Origin: Synergistaceae bacterium
GTDB taxonomy: Bacteria; Synergistota; Synergistia; Synergistales; Aminobacteriaceae
DNA: 64,000 nucleotides
Direction: 5' to 3'
Assembly: GCA_018436595.1 (NCBI GenBank)
Contig: JAHDLC010000010.1
Coordinates: 62,001 to 126,000, forward strand
In this document: positions 49,639-56,855 of the stretch, in pieces
Position numbering within the stretch: position 1 is the first letter of the stretch
Layout: each line of letters opens with the position of its first letter
Position numbers and translations under genes: made by a program
Notes under the pieces: model-generated
Told to the model about the DNA's origin: nothing
The model's input: the letters and a program-made list of their open reading frames with translations, nothing else
The model's database searches: none

Positions 49639-50154
49639 ATGGCGGGCAGCGAAAGGGGAGGCCGGTCGCGGTCTCCCCTTTTTCGGGGCAGGGCCTTCTC
49701 CCTTGCGGAACTGCTGGCGGTCCTGGCGATCTGTCTTGTCCTCGGAGGCGGGATGTCTCTTGCCGTCGTCTCATCCTTCGCCGGGCCGGCTTCCGATACC
49801 ACGGCGGTCCGGGAGGGCAAGTACGCCGCCCAATGGCTCCAGCGGATCTTCCACAAGGCCCTGCTGTCCGGCAGGTCCTTTGTCTTCAGGCTTTCCACGT
49901 CCGTGCCCCAGAACAGGCTGAAGATACAGTGGGCGGACGGAAGGGAGGAAACTTATGACGGAAAGGGGCGGGTGTGGTTCACGAACCACAGCGGAGTTCC
50001 GGCCTTCTGCGCCTACTCCCCGAAGTGGAACACCATTTCTCCGGCGTTCACCATCGAAGCCGGTTCGTCTCCGGACCGCAGGCGCCCCCTGAAATATATC
50101 GTGGTCACTCCCTTCTGCAGAGTTTCTTACCGGGATGATCCGCCCCGGGATTGA
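49639..50154 (+). CDS. Type IV prepilin-like protein
   Basis: 171 residues. A short basic leader (about 1-18) ends in GRA before FSLAELLAVLAICLVLGGGM, which has the hydrophobic N-terminal helix and the Glu at +5 of prepilin/pseudopilin proteins. The residue before the cleavage point is Ala and not the usual Gly. The rest is a small beta-rich domain (RLKIQWADGREETYDGKGRVWFTNH). It may be a minor pseudopilin or a ComG/GspH-like competence protein. The ATG at 49639 follows GGGAGGTAATC and is 2 nt after iorB, so it is in the same transcript; no other pilus genes are in the window. Confidence 0.72.
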   Translation: MAGSERGGRSRSPLFRGRAFSLAELLAVLAICLVLGGGMSLAVVSSFAGPASDTTAVREGKYAAQWLQRIFHKALLSGRSFVFRLSTSVPQNRLKIQWADGREETYDGKGRVWFTNHSGVPAFCAYSPKWNTISPAFTIEAGSSPDRRRPLKYIVVTPFCRVSYRDDPPRD

Positions 50155-50179
50155 AAGACACCTTCTTTCGGGGTATAAA
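50151..50179 (+). promoter_or_regulatory. Promoter of lepB
   Basis: TTGAAA (50151-50156), 17-nt spacer, TATAAA (50174-50179), overlapping the stop codon of the prepilin-like gene. It makes an internal promoter for lepB and the long housekeeping run. A GCGTTCC/GGAACGC hairpin (50189-50195 with 50210-50216) lies in the leader. Confidence 0.78.
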
Positions 50180-50240
50180 GAGAAACCGGCGTTCCCGCTT
50201 TTTTTTTCAGGAACGCACATCGGAAACGGAGGTTGTCCTG

Positions 50241-50783
50241 ATGGCGGCAGCGGCAAAACCATGGTGGAGGGAGACGATCGAGACGGTGCTGTGGGCGCTC
50301 GTCCTCGCTCTCGTTCTCCGTACATTTGTAGTTCAGGCGTTCTGGATTCCCAGCGGATCCATGATCCCCACCCTTGAGGTGGGCGACCGCGTCCTCGTGG
50401 CGAAATTCTGGTATCACTTCACTGAGCCGAAGCGGGGGCAGCTTTTTGTTTTCAAGTACCCCGTGGATCCCAAGAGGGATTTCGTGAAAAGAATCATCGG
50501 TCTTCCCGGTGACGTTCTGGAGATCCGTGGAGGCATGGTGTACGTCAACGGGCAGCCCCTCCGGGAGGAGTACGTGAAGAACCGCGATTCCTTCTCCCTG
50601 ACGCCGGGCCCCGTTTTTTCGGAGGTCCCGGTGAAGGTTCCCGAAGGCCATTTCTTCGCCATGGGGGACAACCGCCCGAACTCCCAGGACAGCCGGTTCT
50701 GGGGATTCGTGCCGAAGCAGAACATCCGGGGTCCGGTGTTTTTCAGGTACTGGCCGCTGAACAGGATCGGGATGGTGGACTGA
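50241..50783 (+). CDS. lepB: Signal peptidase I
   Basis: 180 residues; cuts signal peptides from exported proteins at the membrane face. A single N-terminal transmembrane helix (about 14-34) precedes IPSGSMIPTLEVGD (nucleophile Ser about 38), then RDFVKRIIGLPGD (general-base Lys about 82), VYVNGQPL and MGDNRPNSQDSR (about 143-154), the standard motif order. The ATG at 50241 follows GGAGGTTGTCCTG; the upstream in-frame TTG at 50151 coincides with the promoter and is rejected. Confidence 0.93.
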   Translation: MAAAAKPWWRETIETVLWALVLALVLRTFVVQAFWIPSGSMIPTLEVGDRVLVAKFWYHFTEPKRGQLFVFKYPVDPKRDFVKRIIGLPGDVLEIRGGMVYVNGQPLREEYVKNRDSFSLTPGPVFSEVPVKVPEGHFFAMGDNRPNSQDSRFWGFVPKQNIRGPVFFRYWPLNRIGMVD

Positions 50784-51614
50784 TTGGGACGGACCGTCTG
50801 GTATCCCGGCCACATGGCGAAGGGGAAGCGGAAGCTTGCCGAACTCGCCGAAAAGCTGGATATCATTCTGGAGGTCCGGGACGCCCGGGCTCCCGTCGTG
50901 ACGTCTTCTCCGCTGTCTGAGCAGCTTTCCCGGATTTGCCCCGTGGCGGTGGTGCTGTCGAAAAAAGACCTTGCCGACGGGAAGGGAACGGCGAAATGGC
51001 TCTCCTGGTTCACCTCATCGGGCAGAAAGGCCTGGGCGGTGAATCTGCTCAAGCCTTCGATGGACCAGATCAGGAAGGATCTGGCCCCCTTCGGGCCCTC
51101 CCACAGGGAAGTCCGCCTCGCGGTGGTGGGCATCCCGAACGTGGGAAAATCAATGTTCCTGAACGCACTGGTGGGCAAGTCCTCCGCCCAGGTGGGGGGT
51201 ATTCCCGGAATCACCAGGGGGGTTTCATGGTACAAGGGAAAGGGGTTTCTGGCGGTGGATTCGCCCGGCATCCTCGACCCCCGCTCCGGCGACTCCGTCC
51301 AGCGGTGTCTCGCATGGCTCGGGAGCAGCAAGTCCGAGGTGATCGGCGGGTATGACCTCATCGCCCTCGACCTGATCTCGGTGCTCCGGAGGCGGAACCT
51401 CTGGGTCATGGTGGAGGAGAAGTGGGGCGTTCCCGCACCGGAAGAGCTCCCTGGGGAAGAAATACTTGAAGCCCTGGGACGGCGTCTCGGGTGCCTCGTC
51501 GCCGGAGGGGCCGTGGATATTCTCTCCGCGGGCCGCAAGTTCGTGGAGGCTTTTTCCACCGGCCGGCTCGGCCCGGTGACCCTCGAGCTGCCGGGGGATT
51601 CGCCATGGATCTGA
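50784..51614 (+). CDS. rbgA: Ribosome-biogenesis GTPase RbgA/YlqF
   Basis: 276 residues. N-terminal WYPGHMAKGKRKLAEL (about 6-21) is the family hallmark. The GTPase motifs are circularly permuted: SKKD (G4, about 60-63), GIPNVGKS (G1, about 117-124), GITRG (G2) and DSPG (G3). It matures the 50S subunit. The TTG at 50784, directly after the lepB stop, keeps the hallmark near the N-terminus. The rnhB gene overlaps it by 10 nt, as in the ylqF-rnhB pair of B. subtilis. Confidence 0.92.
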   Translation: MGRTVWYPGHMAKGKRKLAELAEKLDIILEVRDARAPVVTSSPLSEQLSRICPVAVVLSKKDLADGKGTAKWLSWFTSSGRKAWAVNLLKPSMDQIRKDLAPFGPSHREVRLAVVGIPNVGKSMFLNALVGKSSAQVGGIPGITRGVSWYKGKGFLAVDSPGILDPRSGDSVQRCLAWLGSSKSEVIGGYDLIALDLISVLRRRNLWVMVEEKWGVPAPEELPGEEILEALGRRLGCLVAGGAVDILSAGRKFVEAFSTGRLGPVTLELPGDSPWI

Positions 51615-52189
51615 GCCGGTGGGGCAGAATCGCCGGGGCGGATGAGGCCGGACGGGGCCCCCTCGCCGGCCCGGTGGTCGCCGCAGCGGCCGTTCTGACC
51701 CCTGCCCAGGAAGAGGAGCTGCTCTCCCTGGGGCTCACCGATTCCAAGAAACTCACCCCCCGCAGGCGGGAATTCCTTTTTGAACGGATGCTCTTCCTGA
51801 AGGTCCGGTGGCGGGCCCAGGCCGCCTCTCCGGCGAGAATCGACGGAATGAACATCCTCCGGGCGTCTCTGTGGGCCATGGGCCGGAGCGTGGAGAAGCT
51901 TCCGCCGTGCTTCGACACGGTCATCGTGGACGGCACGTTTCCCCTTCCGGGGCTATCCTGTCCCCAGGTCCCCCTCCCGAAGGCCGACAGCCTTATCCCT
52001 GCCGCAGCAGCCGCATCGGTGGCCGCAAAAGTGCTCCGGGACAGGATCATGGACATTCTTGACGGCCTGTACCCCGGCTACGGTTTCAAAAAGAACAAGG
52101 GATATCCCACGGTGGCCCACAGAAAAGCTCTCGAAGCCCTCGGCCCTTCGGCGGTCCACAGGGCCGGCTTCACCTGGAGGGCTCCCTGA
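51605..52189 (+). CDS. rnhB: Ribonuclease HII
   Basis: 194 residues; removes ribonucleotides from DNA and RNA/DNA hybrids. Active-site segments: IAGADEAGRGPLAGPVVAAAAVL (about 9-31, the Asp-Glu pair), LTDSKKLTPRRRE, PCFDTVIVDG (Asp about 108) and KADSLIPAAAAASVAAKVLRDRIM (about 126-149). The ATG at 51605 lies inside the end of the rbgA gene (10-nt overlap), and the stop overlaps the next ATG by 1 nt. Confidence 0.93.
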   Translation: MDLSRWGRIAGADEAGRGPLAGPVVAAAAVLTPAQEEELLSLGLTDSKKLTPRRREFLFERMLFLKVRWRAQAASPARIDGMNILRASLWAMGRSVEKLPPCFDTVIVDGTFPLPGLSCPQVPLPKADSLIPAAAAASVAAKVLRDRIMDILDGLYPGYGFKKNKGYPTVAHRKALEALGPSAVHRAGFTWRAP

Positions 52190-53244
52190 TGGCAGCCCAG
52201 GGCATCGGCGGCATCTCCGGCCCGTCGGTCCGCCCCGGTCATCCCGAGGGGCAGACCCAGCCCCGGGTGGACGGAAGCCCCCGGCAGCCCGGAACCCAGC
52301 TTCCCCGGATCGCCGACGGAACGGTGGTGAACGGCCTCGTCCTGGAAGCCAGGGAGGAGGGATCCTACCTCGTTCGGGTGGCCGGGCAGGCCCTTCTTGC
52401 CCGGGCGAACCTTCCCCTTCTTCCGGGACAGCATTTCCGGGCCGTGTGGGACGCCTCCGGCGACATCCCCGTCCTCCGCCTCTCCGACGCGGAGGCAGCC
52501 CTTCTCGGAAAACTCCCCGCAGGGGACCGGGAAGTGGCCTCCGCCCTCCTCTCCCGGGGCCTTCCTCTCGACAGCCGGGCCCTCGCCTCCCTGAGAAGCG
52601 CCTGGTCCGGCATGGGCGGGCAGCCCTCGCAGCTCGCTCCCCTCGCGGAACTCTGGGCCCGGGGCATTCCCCTCACGGGGGGCAACGTGCAGGTCCTCGC
52701 ATGGTATTTCACCCTCGGCGAAAACGAGGCGGCCTCCCTGTGGAAAAAAGTGAGGGATGAAATCCGCAGCCGGGCGGCCAGGGGAGAAAATCCGCTGGCC
52801 ATCCTGAAGGAGATGACCGGGGGAGACGACGAACGGGCCGCCTTTCTCCGGGGGCATGCCCTGCTTTCCAGGCCGTCACGGGAAGGGATCGACCCGTCCC
52901 TCCTCGCGCCCGCCCTTCTTCCGGCCGGCGACGGGGAGGGAACCCTCACGGCACGGATCACCACCGGTGCATGGAAACGGCAGGGAAAGTCTTTCTGGTC
53001 CATTTCCTTCGAGATGGAGGGCAACCGCATCGGCCCCGTGGGGGGAGACGTGGAGAGCGACGGCAAAAATCTCGGAGTTACCCTGAAGGCGGAGCGGAGC
53101 GAAACTTTCGAGGCTCTCAGGATGCGGCGTCATCTTCTTCGGCAGGAGCTCGGCAGCCTTCCCCTGGCGCTGCAGCATCTCGCCGTGGCCCGTGGGAGGA
53201 GAGTCCCCAGGATTCCCGGCAGAGGCCTGGACATAACGGTATGA
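52189..53244 (+). CDS. FliK-like protein (YlqG position)
   Basis: 351 residues. A Pro/Gly/Gln-rich N-terminus (about 1-40), an OB-like segment (VNGLVLEAREEGSYLVRVAGQALLARANLPLLPGQHF), a helical middle, and a C-terminal domain with KSFWSISFEMEGNRIGPVGGDVESDGKNLGVTLKAERSETFEALRMRRHLLRQEL (about 261-315) that resembles the FliK/Flg_hook C-terminal domain of hook-length proteins. Its position after rnhB matches ylqG in B. subtilis. No flagellar cluster is in the window, so it may interact with the FlhB-like protein encoded next. The start overlaps the rnhB stop (TGATG) and follows GGAGGGCTCCCTG. Confidence 0.65.
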   Translation: MAAQGIGGISGPSVRPGHPEGQTQPRVDGSPRQPGTQLPRIADGTVVNGLVLEAREEGSYLVRVAGQALLARANLPLLPGQHFRAVWDASGDIPVLRLSDAEAALLGKLPAGDREVASALLSRGLPLDSRALASLRSAWSGMGGQPSQLAPLAELWARGIPLTGGNVQVLAWYFTLGENEAASLWKKVRDEIRSRAARGENPLAILKEMTGGDDERAAFLRGHALLSRPSREGIDPSLLAPALLPAGDGEGTLTARITTGAWKRQGKSFWSISFEMEGNRIGPVGGDVESDGKNLGVTLKAERSETFEALRMRRHLLRQELGSLPLALQHLAVARGRRVPRIPGRGLDITV

Positions 53245-53519
53245 ACGGGAAGGGAAAGAAGCGGCTTCAGGCCGCGGCGGTCCAGTACGACGAAAAGCAT
53301 GACGCCGCTCCGAGGGTGACAGCCTCCGGGAAGGGGTACGTGGCGGAGAAAATCCTCGAGCTCGCCAGAGAGGCGGACGTTCCCGTGGTGGAGGACGCCG
53401 CCCTCGTGAGCGCCCTGATGGTTCTGGAGCTCGGCGAGGAGATCCCTGCGGAGCTTTACGAGGCAGTGGCCCGGATTCTCGCCTTCATCTACAAACTCGA
53501 CAAAGGAGAAAAACCATGA
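53241..53519 (+). CDS. FlhB C-terminal domain-like protein (YlqH)
   Basis: 92 residues. It matches the cytoplasmic export-switch domain of Flh[50 protein letters not shown] (about 12-60) and [24 protein letters not shown] (about 63-86). The membrane part and the autocleavage NPTH motif are missing, so it is a free-standing switch domain. Same gene position as ylqH in B. subtilis. ATGA overlaps link it to the upstream FliK-like gene and the downstream yraN. Confidence 0.88.
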   Translation: MNGKGKKRLQAAAVQYDEKHDAAPRVTASGKGYVAEKILELAREADVPVVEDAALVSALMVLELGEEIPAELYEAVARILAFIYKLDKGEKP

Positions 53520-53890
53520 CGGCGGAACATCTTGAACGGGGACGGCGGGGCGAGGAGATCGCCGCGGCCTACCTTGCCGGCCTGGGGTGGACAATACTCG
53601 ACCGTAACGTGGTCTTCCGCGGCGGGGAGCTTGACCTGGTGGCCCTTTCCGGCGGGGAGCTCGTTGTGGTGGAGGTCAGGACCCGCTCCGAAGGCTGGAT
53701 GCAGCGGGGGGAGGAGTCCGTTGGGCCCCGGAAGCTGGGGCGCCTTGTGCGGGCGGGAAGACGGTACGTGGAAACCCGGGGGTGGACCGGGCCGTGGAGG
53801 ATCGACATCCTCGCGGTGACCCTTCACCCCGGCAGGGACGCGTCAGTGGAACGGTTCGAGGACGTCACGGCGGGGGCGTACCTCACGTGA
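53516..53890 (+). CDS. yraN: YraN/UPF0102 endonuclease-fold protein
   Basis: 124 residues. It has the restriction-endonuclease-like core: [24 protein letters not shown] (about 9-32), [23 protein letters not shown] (about 36-58, with the Asp-Glu-x-Arg pattern of the nuclease core). Function unknown; probably nucleic-acid related given its neighbours. ATGA overlap with the previous gene and GTGA overlap with the next. Confidence 0.88.
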   Translation: MTAEHLERGRRGEEIAAAYLAGLGWTILDRNVVFRGGELDLVALSGGELVVVEVRTRSEGWMQRGEESVGPRKLGRLVRAGRRYVETRGWTGPWRIDILAVTLHPGRDASVERFEDVTAGAYLT

Positions 53891-55389
53891 ATCCCGTCTG
53901 GGGCATTACCCTGAAGGGCATGGAGGCCCTGAGGGTGGAGGTGGAGGCGGAAATCACCGGGGGCCTGTTCGCCATCTCCATTGTCGGCCTGCCCGATACG
54001 GCGGTCCGGGAGTCCAAGGAGCGGGTGAGGGCGGCCCTCCGGTCCCTCGGCCTTTCCGTCAGGGGGAGGGTTGCGGTGAACCTCGCCCCTGCGGACCTGC
54101 CGAAGGAGGGAGCCATCCTGGACCTTCCAATCGCCCTCGGCATCGCCGGAGCCATGGGAAGCATTCCGGAGGTCCCACGGGCAATTTTTCTCGGCGAGCT
54201 GGCCCTGGACGGGCGCCTCCGGGGCGTCCGCGGGGCCGTCGGCGCGGCCATTCTCGCCAGGGATACGGGAATTCCCCTCTTCGTGCCGGCGGACAACGCT
54301 GACGAAGTCTCCCTGGTGGAGGGGTGCGAAGCCTGGGGGGCCGAAAGCCTCGGCGACGTGATTGCCTTTCTTCGGGGAGAAAAAAAACTGATCCCCGTGG
54401 TCCCTGCGGTCCCCGAGGCGAAGCCGCCCATTGCCGATCCGGATTTCGCCGACATACGGGGCCAGTCGGGGGCCAAGCGGGCCCTGGAAATAGCCGCCGC
54501 GGGGCATCACAACATCCTGTTCACCGGCGCCCCCGGCAGCGGCAAAACTCTTCTGGCCCGTGCCCTCCGTGGAATTCTCCCGCCCCTGTCCCGGGACGAG
54601 TTTCTCGAGGCGGCCCTTGTCCGGAGCACCCTGGGCATTCCCTTCGACCGGGGAATGCACCCTCCCTTCAGAACGGTCCACCATACGGCCAGCATCGTCT
54701 CCATCTGCGGGGGCGGCGCCACCCTCCGGCCCGGCGAGGTCAGCCTGGCCCACCGGGGGGTTCTCTTCCTCGACGAATTTCCCGAATTCCGCCGGGATCT
54801 CCTGGAAGCCCTCAGGCAGCCCCTGGAGGACGGTCGGATCACCGTGAGCCGGGCATCGGGCTCGGTGGTCTATCCCTGCAGAGTGCTTCTCGTTGCCGCG
54901 TGCAACCCATGCCCGTGCGGGTGGGACGGTGACCCCGTGGAACGGTGCACCTGCTCGGCGACGGAGCGGGAACGGTACAGGCGAAAGATTTCCGGCCCCA
55001 TCCTCGACAGGATCGACCTCCACCTGGCAGTCCCGAGGCTGCTTCCGGAAGAGCTCGTGGCGGTGGAATCCGAGGGCGGCGAACCGAGTGCCGCCATTGC
55101 CGCGAGAGTGAGGAAGGCCCGGGAGATCCAGAGGGAGCGCTGGGCCGGAACAGGGTTCACCTGCAACGCCGAGCTGCCGGAACGGCTCGTGAAGCGGTCC
55201 CTCTCCCTTTCACCGGACGTGAGGCCCTTTCTCGCCTCCATGGCGGAGCGCCTCCGGCTCTCAGGCAGGGGCATCAGCAGGGTGCTCAAGGTCTCCCGGA
55301 CCATAGCGGACCTGGCGGGAAGCAGGGACGTTGAGGTGCCCCATGTGGCGGAAGCCCTGGCCTACCGGGACGGAGGGGAAAAACGGTGA
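53887..55389 (+). CDS. YifB/ComM-family Mg-chelatase-like AAA+ ATPase
   Basis: 500 residues. N-terminal ChlI domain ([33 protein letters not shown], about 17-49), Mg-chelatase ATPase domain with Walker [17 protein letters not shown] (about 216-231), [23 protein letters not shown] (Walker B, about 294-316) and ACNPCPCG (about 338-345), and a C-terminal Mg_chelatase_C domain. ComM homologues act as helicases in branch migration during natural transformation. The GTG at 53887 overlaps the yraN stop. Its place directly upstream of dprA supports a recombination role. Confidence 0.92.
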   Translation: MNPVWGITLKGMEALRVEVEAEITGGLFAISIVGLPDTAVRESKERVRAALRSLGLSVRGRVAVNLAPADLPKEGAILDLPIALGIAGAMGSIPEVPRAIFLGELALDGRLRGVRGAVGAAILARDTGIPLFVPADNADEVSLVEGCEAWGAESLGDVIAFLRGEKKLIPVVPAVPEAKPPIADPDFADIRGQSGAKRALEIAAAGHHNILFTGAPGSGKTLLARALRGILPPLSRDEFLEAALVRSTLGIPFDRGMHPPFRTVHHTASIVSICGGGATLRPGEVSLAHRGVLFLDEFPEFRRDLLEALRQPLEDGRITVSRASGSVVYPCRVLLVAACNPCPCGWDGDPVERCTCSATERERYRRKISGPILDRIDLHLAVPRLLPEELVAVESEGGEPSAAIAARVRKAREIQRERWAGTGFTCNAELPERLVKRSLSLSPDVRPFLASMAERLRLSGRGISRVLKVSRTIADLAGSRDVEVPHVAEALAYRDGGEKR

Positions 55390-56486
55390 CAGGTCTTATG
55401 AGAGTGCTCCTGCTCCTTGCCGCGTCGGGAGGATTTCCTCCCGCCCTCTGGGACTCTTTCAGCAAGGAGGATCTCCCCCCCGAGGCGTTTCTTGATGAAG
55501 GCCCCGGACTGTGGGAACGGCTGGGATATTCGGAGACGGTCCGGAACAATCTTGCGCGGCTTGCTGCGACAGGGTGGCCCGAGCGGGAGGAAGAGCGTGC
55601 CGCCCGGGCGGGAGTGCGCATCGTCCCCTTTGACTCCAGGGACTATCCCCGGAGCCTGGCCGGAACGCCCTCCGCCCCCCTTCTTCTGTACGTCAGGGGG
55701 AAATGGCCCGTTGCCGGGCCGTCCGTTGCCGTGGTGGGAACAAGAAAATGCAGTTCCTACGGATGGCGGACGGCGGCGGAAATCGGCCGGGCGGTGGCCG
55801 GGGCGGGAGGAGTGGTGATCAGCGGCGGAGCCGCCGGTATCGACGGAGCCGCCCACGAAGGGTGCCTTGACGGAGGAGGGGCGACCACAGCGGTTCTCGG
55901 GACGGGAGTGGACGTGGTCTATCCCCGGGGGCACGAAGGTCTCTTCGGGCGCATCGTCCGGGAGGGAGGCGCCCTGGTCGCCGAATATCCCCTCGGCGCT
56001 CCCCCGAGGCAGTGGCGTTTCCCCGAGCGGAACCGGATCATCGCGGGGATGGCCGATCGTCTCGTGGTGGTGGAGGCGCCGCTCAAAAGCGGAGCCATGA
56101 GTACCGCCCGCCATGCCCTGGAGGCCGGCAGGGAGGTCTGGGCCGTACCGGGAAGAATCTCGGAAGAATGCTGCGCCGGGTCGAACCGGCTGCTCTTTGA
56201 CGGAGCCCAGCCTCTTGTCTCCGTGGAGGAGTTCGCTTCCGTGGCCTTCGGAAGGCAGCTCGGCCTGTTTCCTCCCGGAGAGGAACGGGGAAAAACTCCT
56301 TTATTGACTGAAAAAGAGCAAAGAATTCTTGCCGTTCTAAAAAAATATGGAGAAAGAACTGTTGACAACCTCGCCGTTGAATGTACAATGTCTCCCGCTG
56401 ACGTTTTTTCCTGCCTGGCCCTTCTGGCCGCGGCGGGGCACGTTTTCCCCTCTGGACCGGGGCGATGGAGCGTCGTTCCCCGGTAG
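55386..56486 (+). CDS. dprA: DNA processing protein DprA
   Basis: 366 residues; loads RecA on incoming single-stranded DNA. The Rossmann-like DprA core has SVAVVGTRKCSSYGWRTAAEIGRAVAGAGGVVISGGAAGIDGAAHEGCLDGGG (about 114-166), TTAVLGTGVDVVYPRGH, GALVAEYPLGAPPRQWRFPERNRIIAGMAD (about 193-222) and GREVWAVPGRI. A C-terminal winged helix (about 300-362) completes the standard form. GTG start overlaps the previous stop (GTGA). Confidence 0.93.
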   Translation: MTGLMRVLLLLAASGGFPPALWDSFSKEDLPPEAFLDEGPGLWERLGYSETVRNNLARLAATGWPEREEERAARAGVRIVPFDSRDYPRSLAGTPSAPLLLYVRGKWPVAGPSVAVVGTRKCSSYGWRTAAEIGRAVAGAGGVVISGGAAGIDGAAHEGCLDGGGATTAVLGTGVDVVYPRGHEGLFGRIVREGGALVAEYPLGAPPRQWRFPERNRIIAGMADRLVVVEAPLKSGAMSTARHALEAGREVWAVPGRISEECCAGSNRLLFDGAQPLVSVEEFASVAFGRQLGLFPPGEERGKTPLLTEKEQRILAVLKKYGERTVDNLAVECTMSPADVFSCLALLAAAGHVFPSGPGRWSVVPR

Positions 56487-56515
56487 ACAAGACTGGAACG
56501 GAAAGGAAGAGCCTG

Positions 56516-56845
56516 GTGCCCAAATCACACAGAACCGATCGAGGCCTCGGAAACAGACTGGTGGATTCGCTCCTTGTCCGCCGCGTTCTTCACGACTGTG
56601 AACGAAGATACCTCGCCCCCGAAACGCAGGGGATGATATACCGCTACATCGCCACTGAAGAGATTCCCCTCGAAATTACCGAGAGGGCCATACTTGAGGC
56701 TGTGTCCCTCGGCGCACTGAAAAATTCCGCAGTGGAGGCTCCCCTGTTCGACGCCATCGTGGACGCTCTCCTCGACGACCGGTCCTTTGAGATTCCCGGC
56801 AGCCCCTCGGAGAAGGTGTACCCTTCGAGCTGCTGGATCTGCTGA
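56516..56845 (+). CDS. Small Smg/DUF494-like protein between dprA and topA
   Basis: About 109 residues. The C-terminal half has LAPETQGMIYRYIATEEIPLEITERAILEAVSLGAL (about 34-69) and PLFDAIVDALLDD, which looks like the helical C-terminal part of Smg/DUF494, whose gene lies between dprA and topA in many gamma- and beta-proteobacteria. The match is from pattern and position only. The GTG at 56516 (after AAAGGAAGAGCCTG) is chosen; an ATG at 56465 overlaps dprA and would add 17 residues. Confidence 0.55.
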   Translation: MPKSHRTDRGLGNRLVDSLLVRRVLHDCERRYLAPETQGMIYRYIATEEIPLEITERAILEAVSLGALKNSAVEAPLFDAIVDALLDDRSFEIPGSPSEKVYPSSCWIC

Positions 56846-56855
56846 GAAGGCCCCG

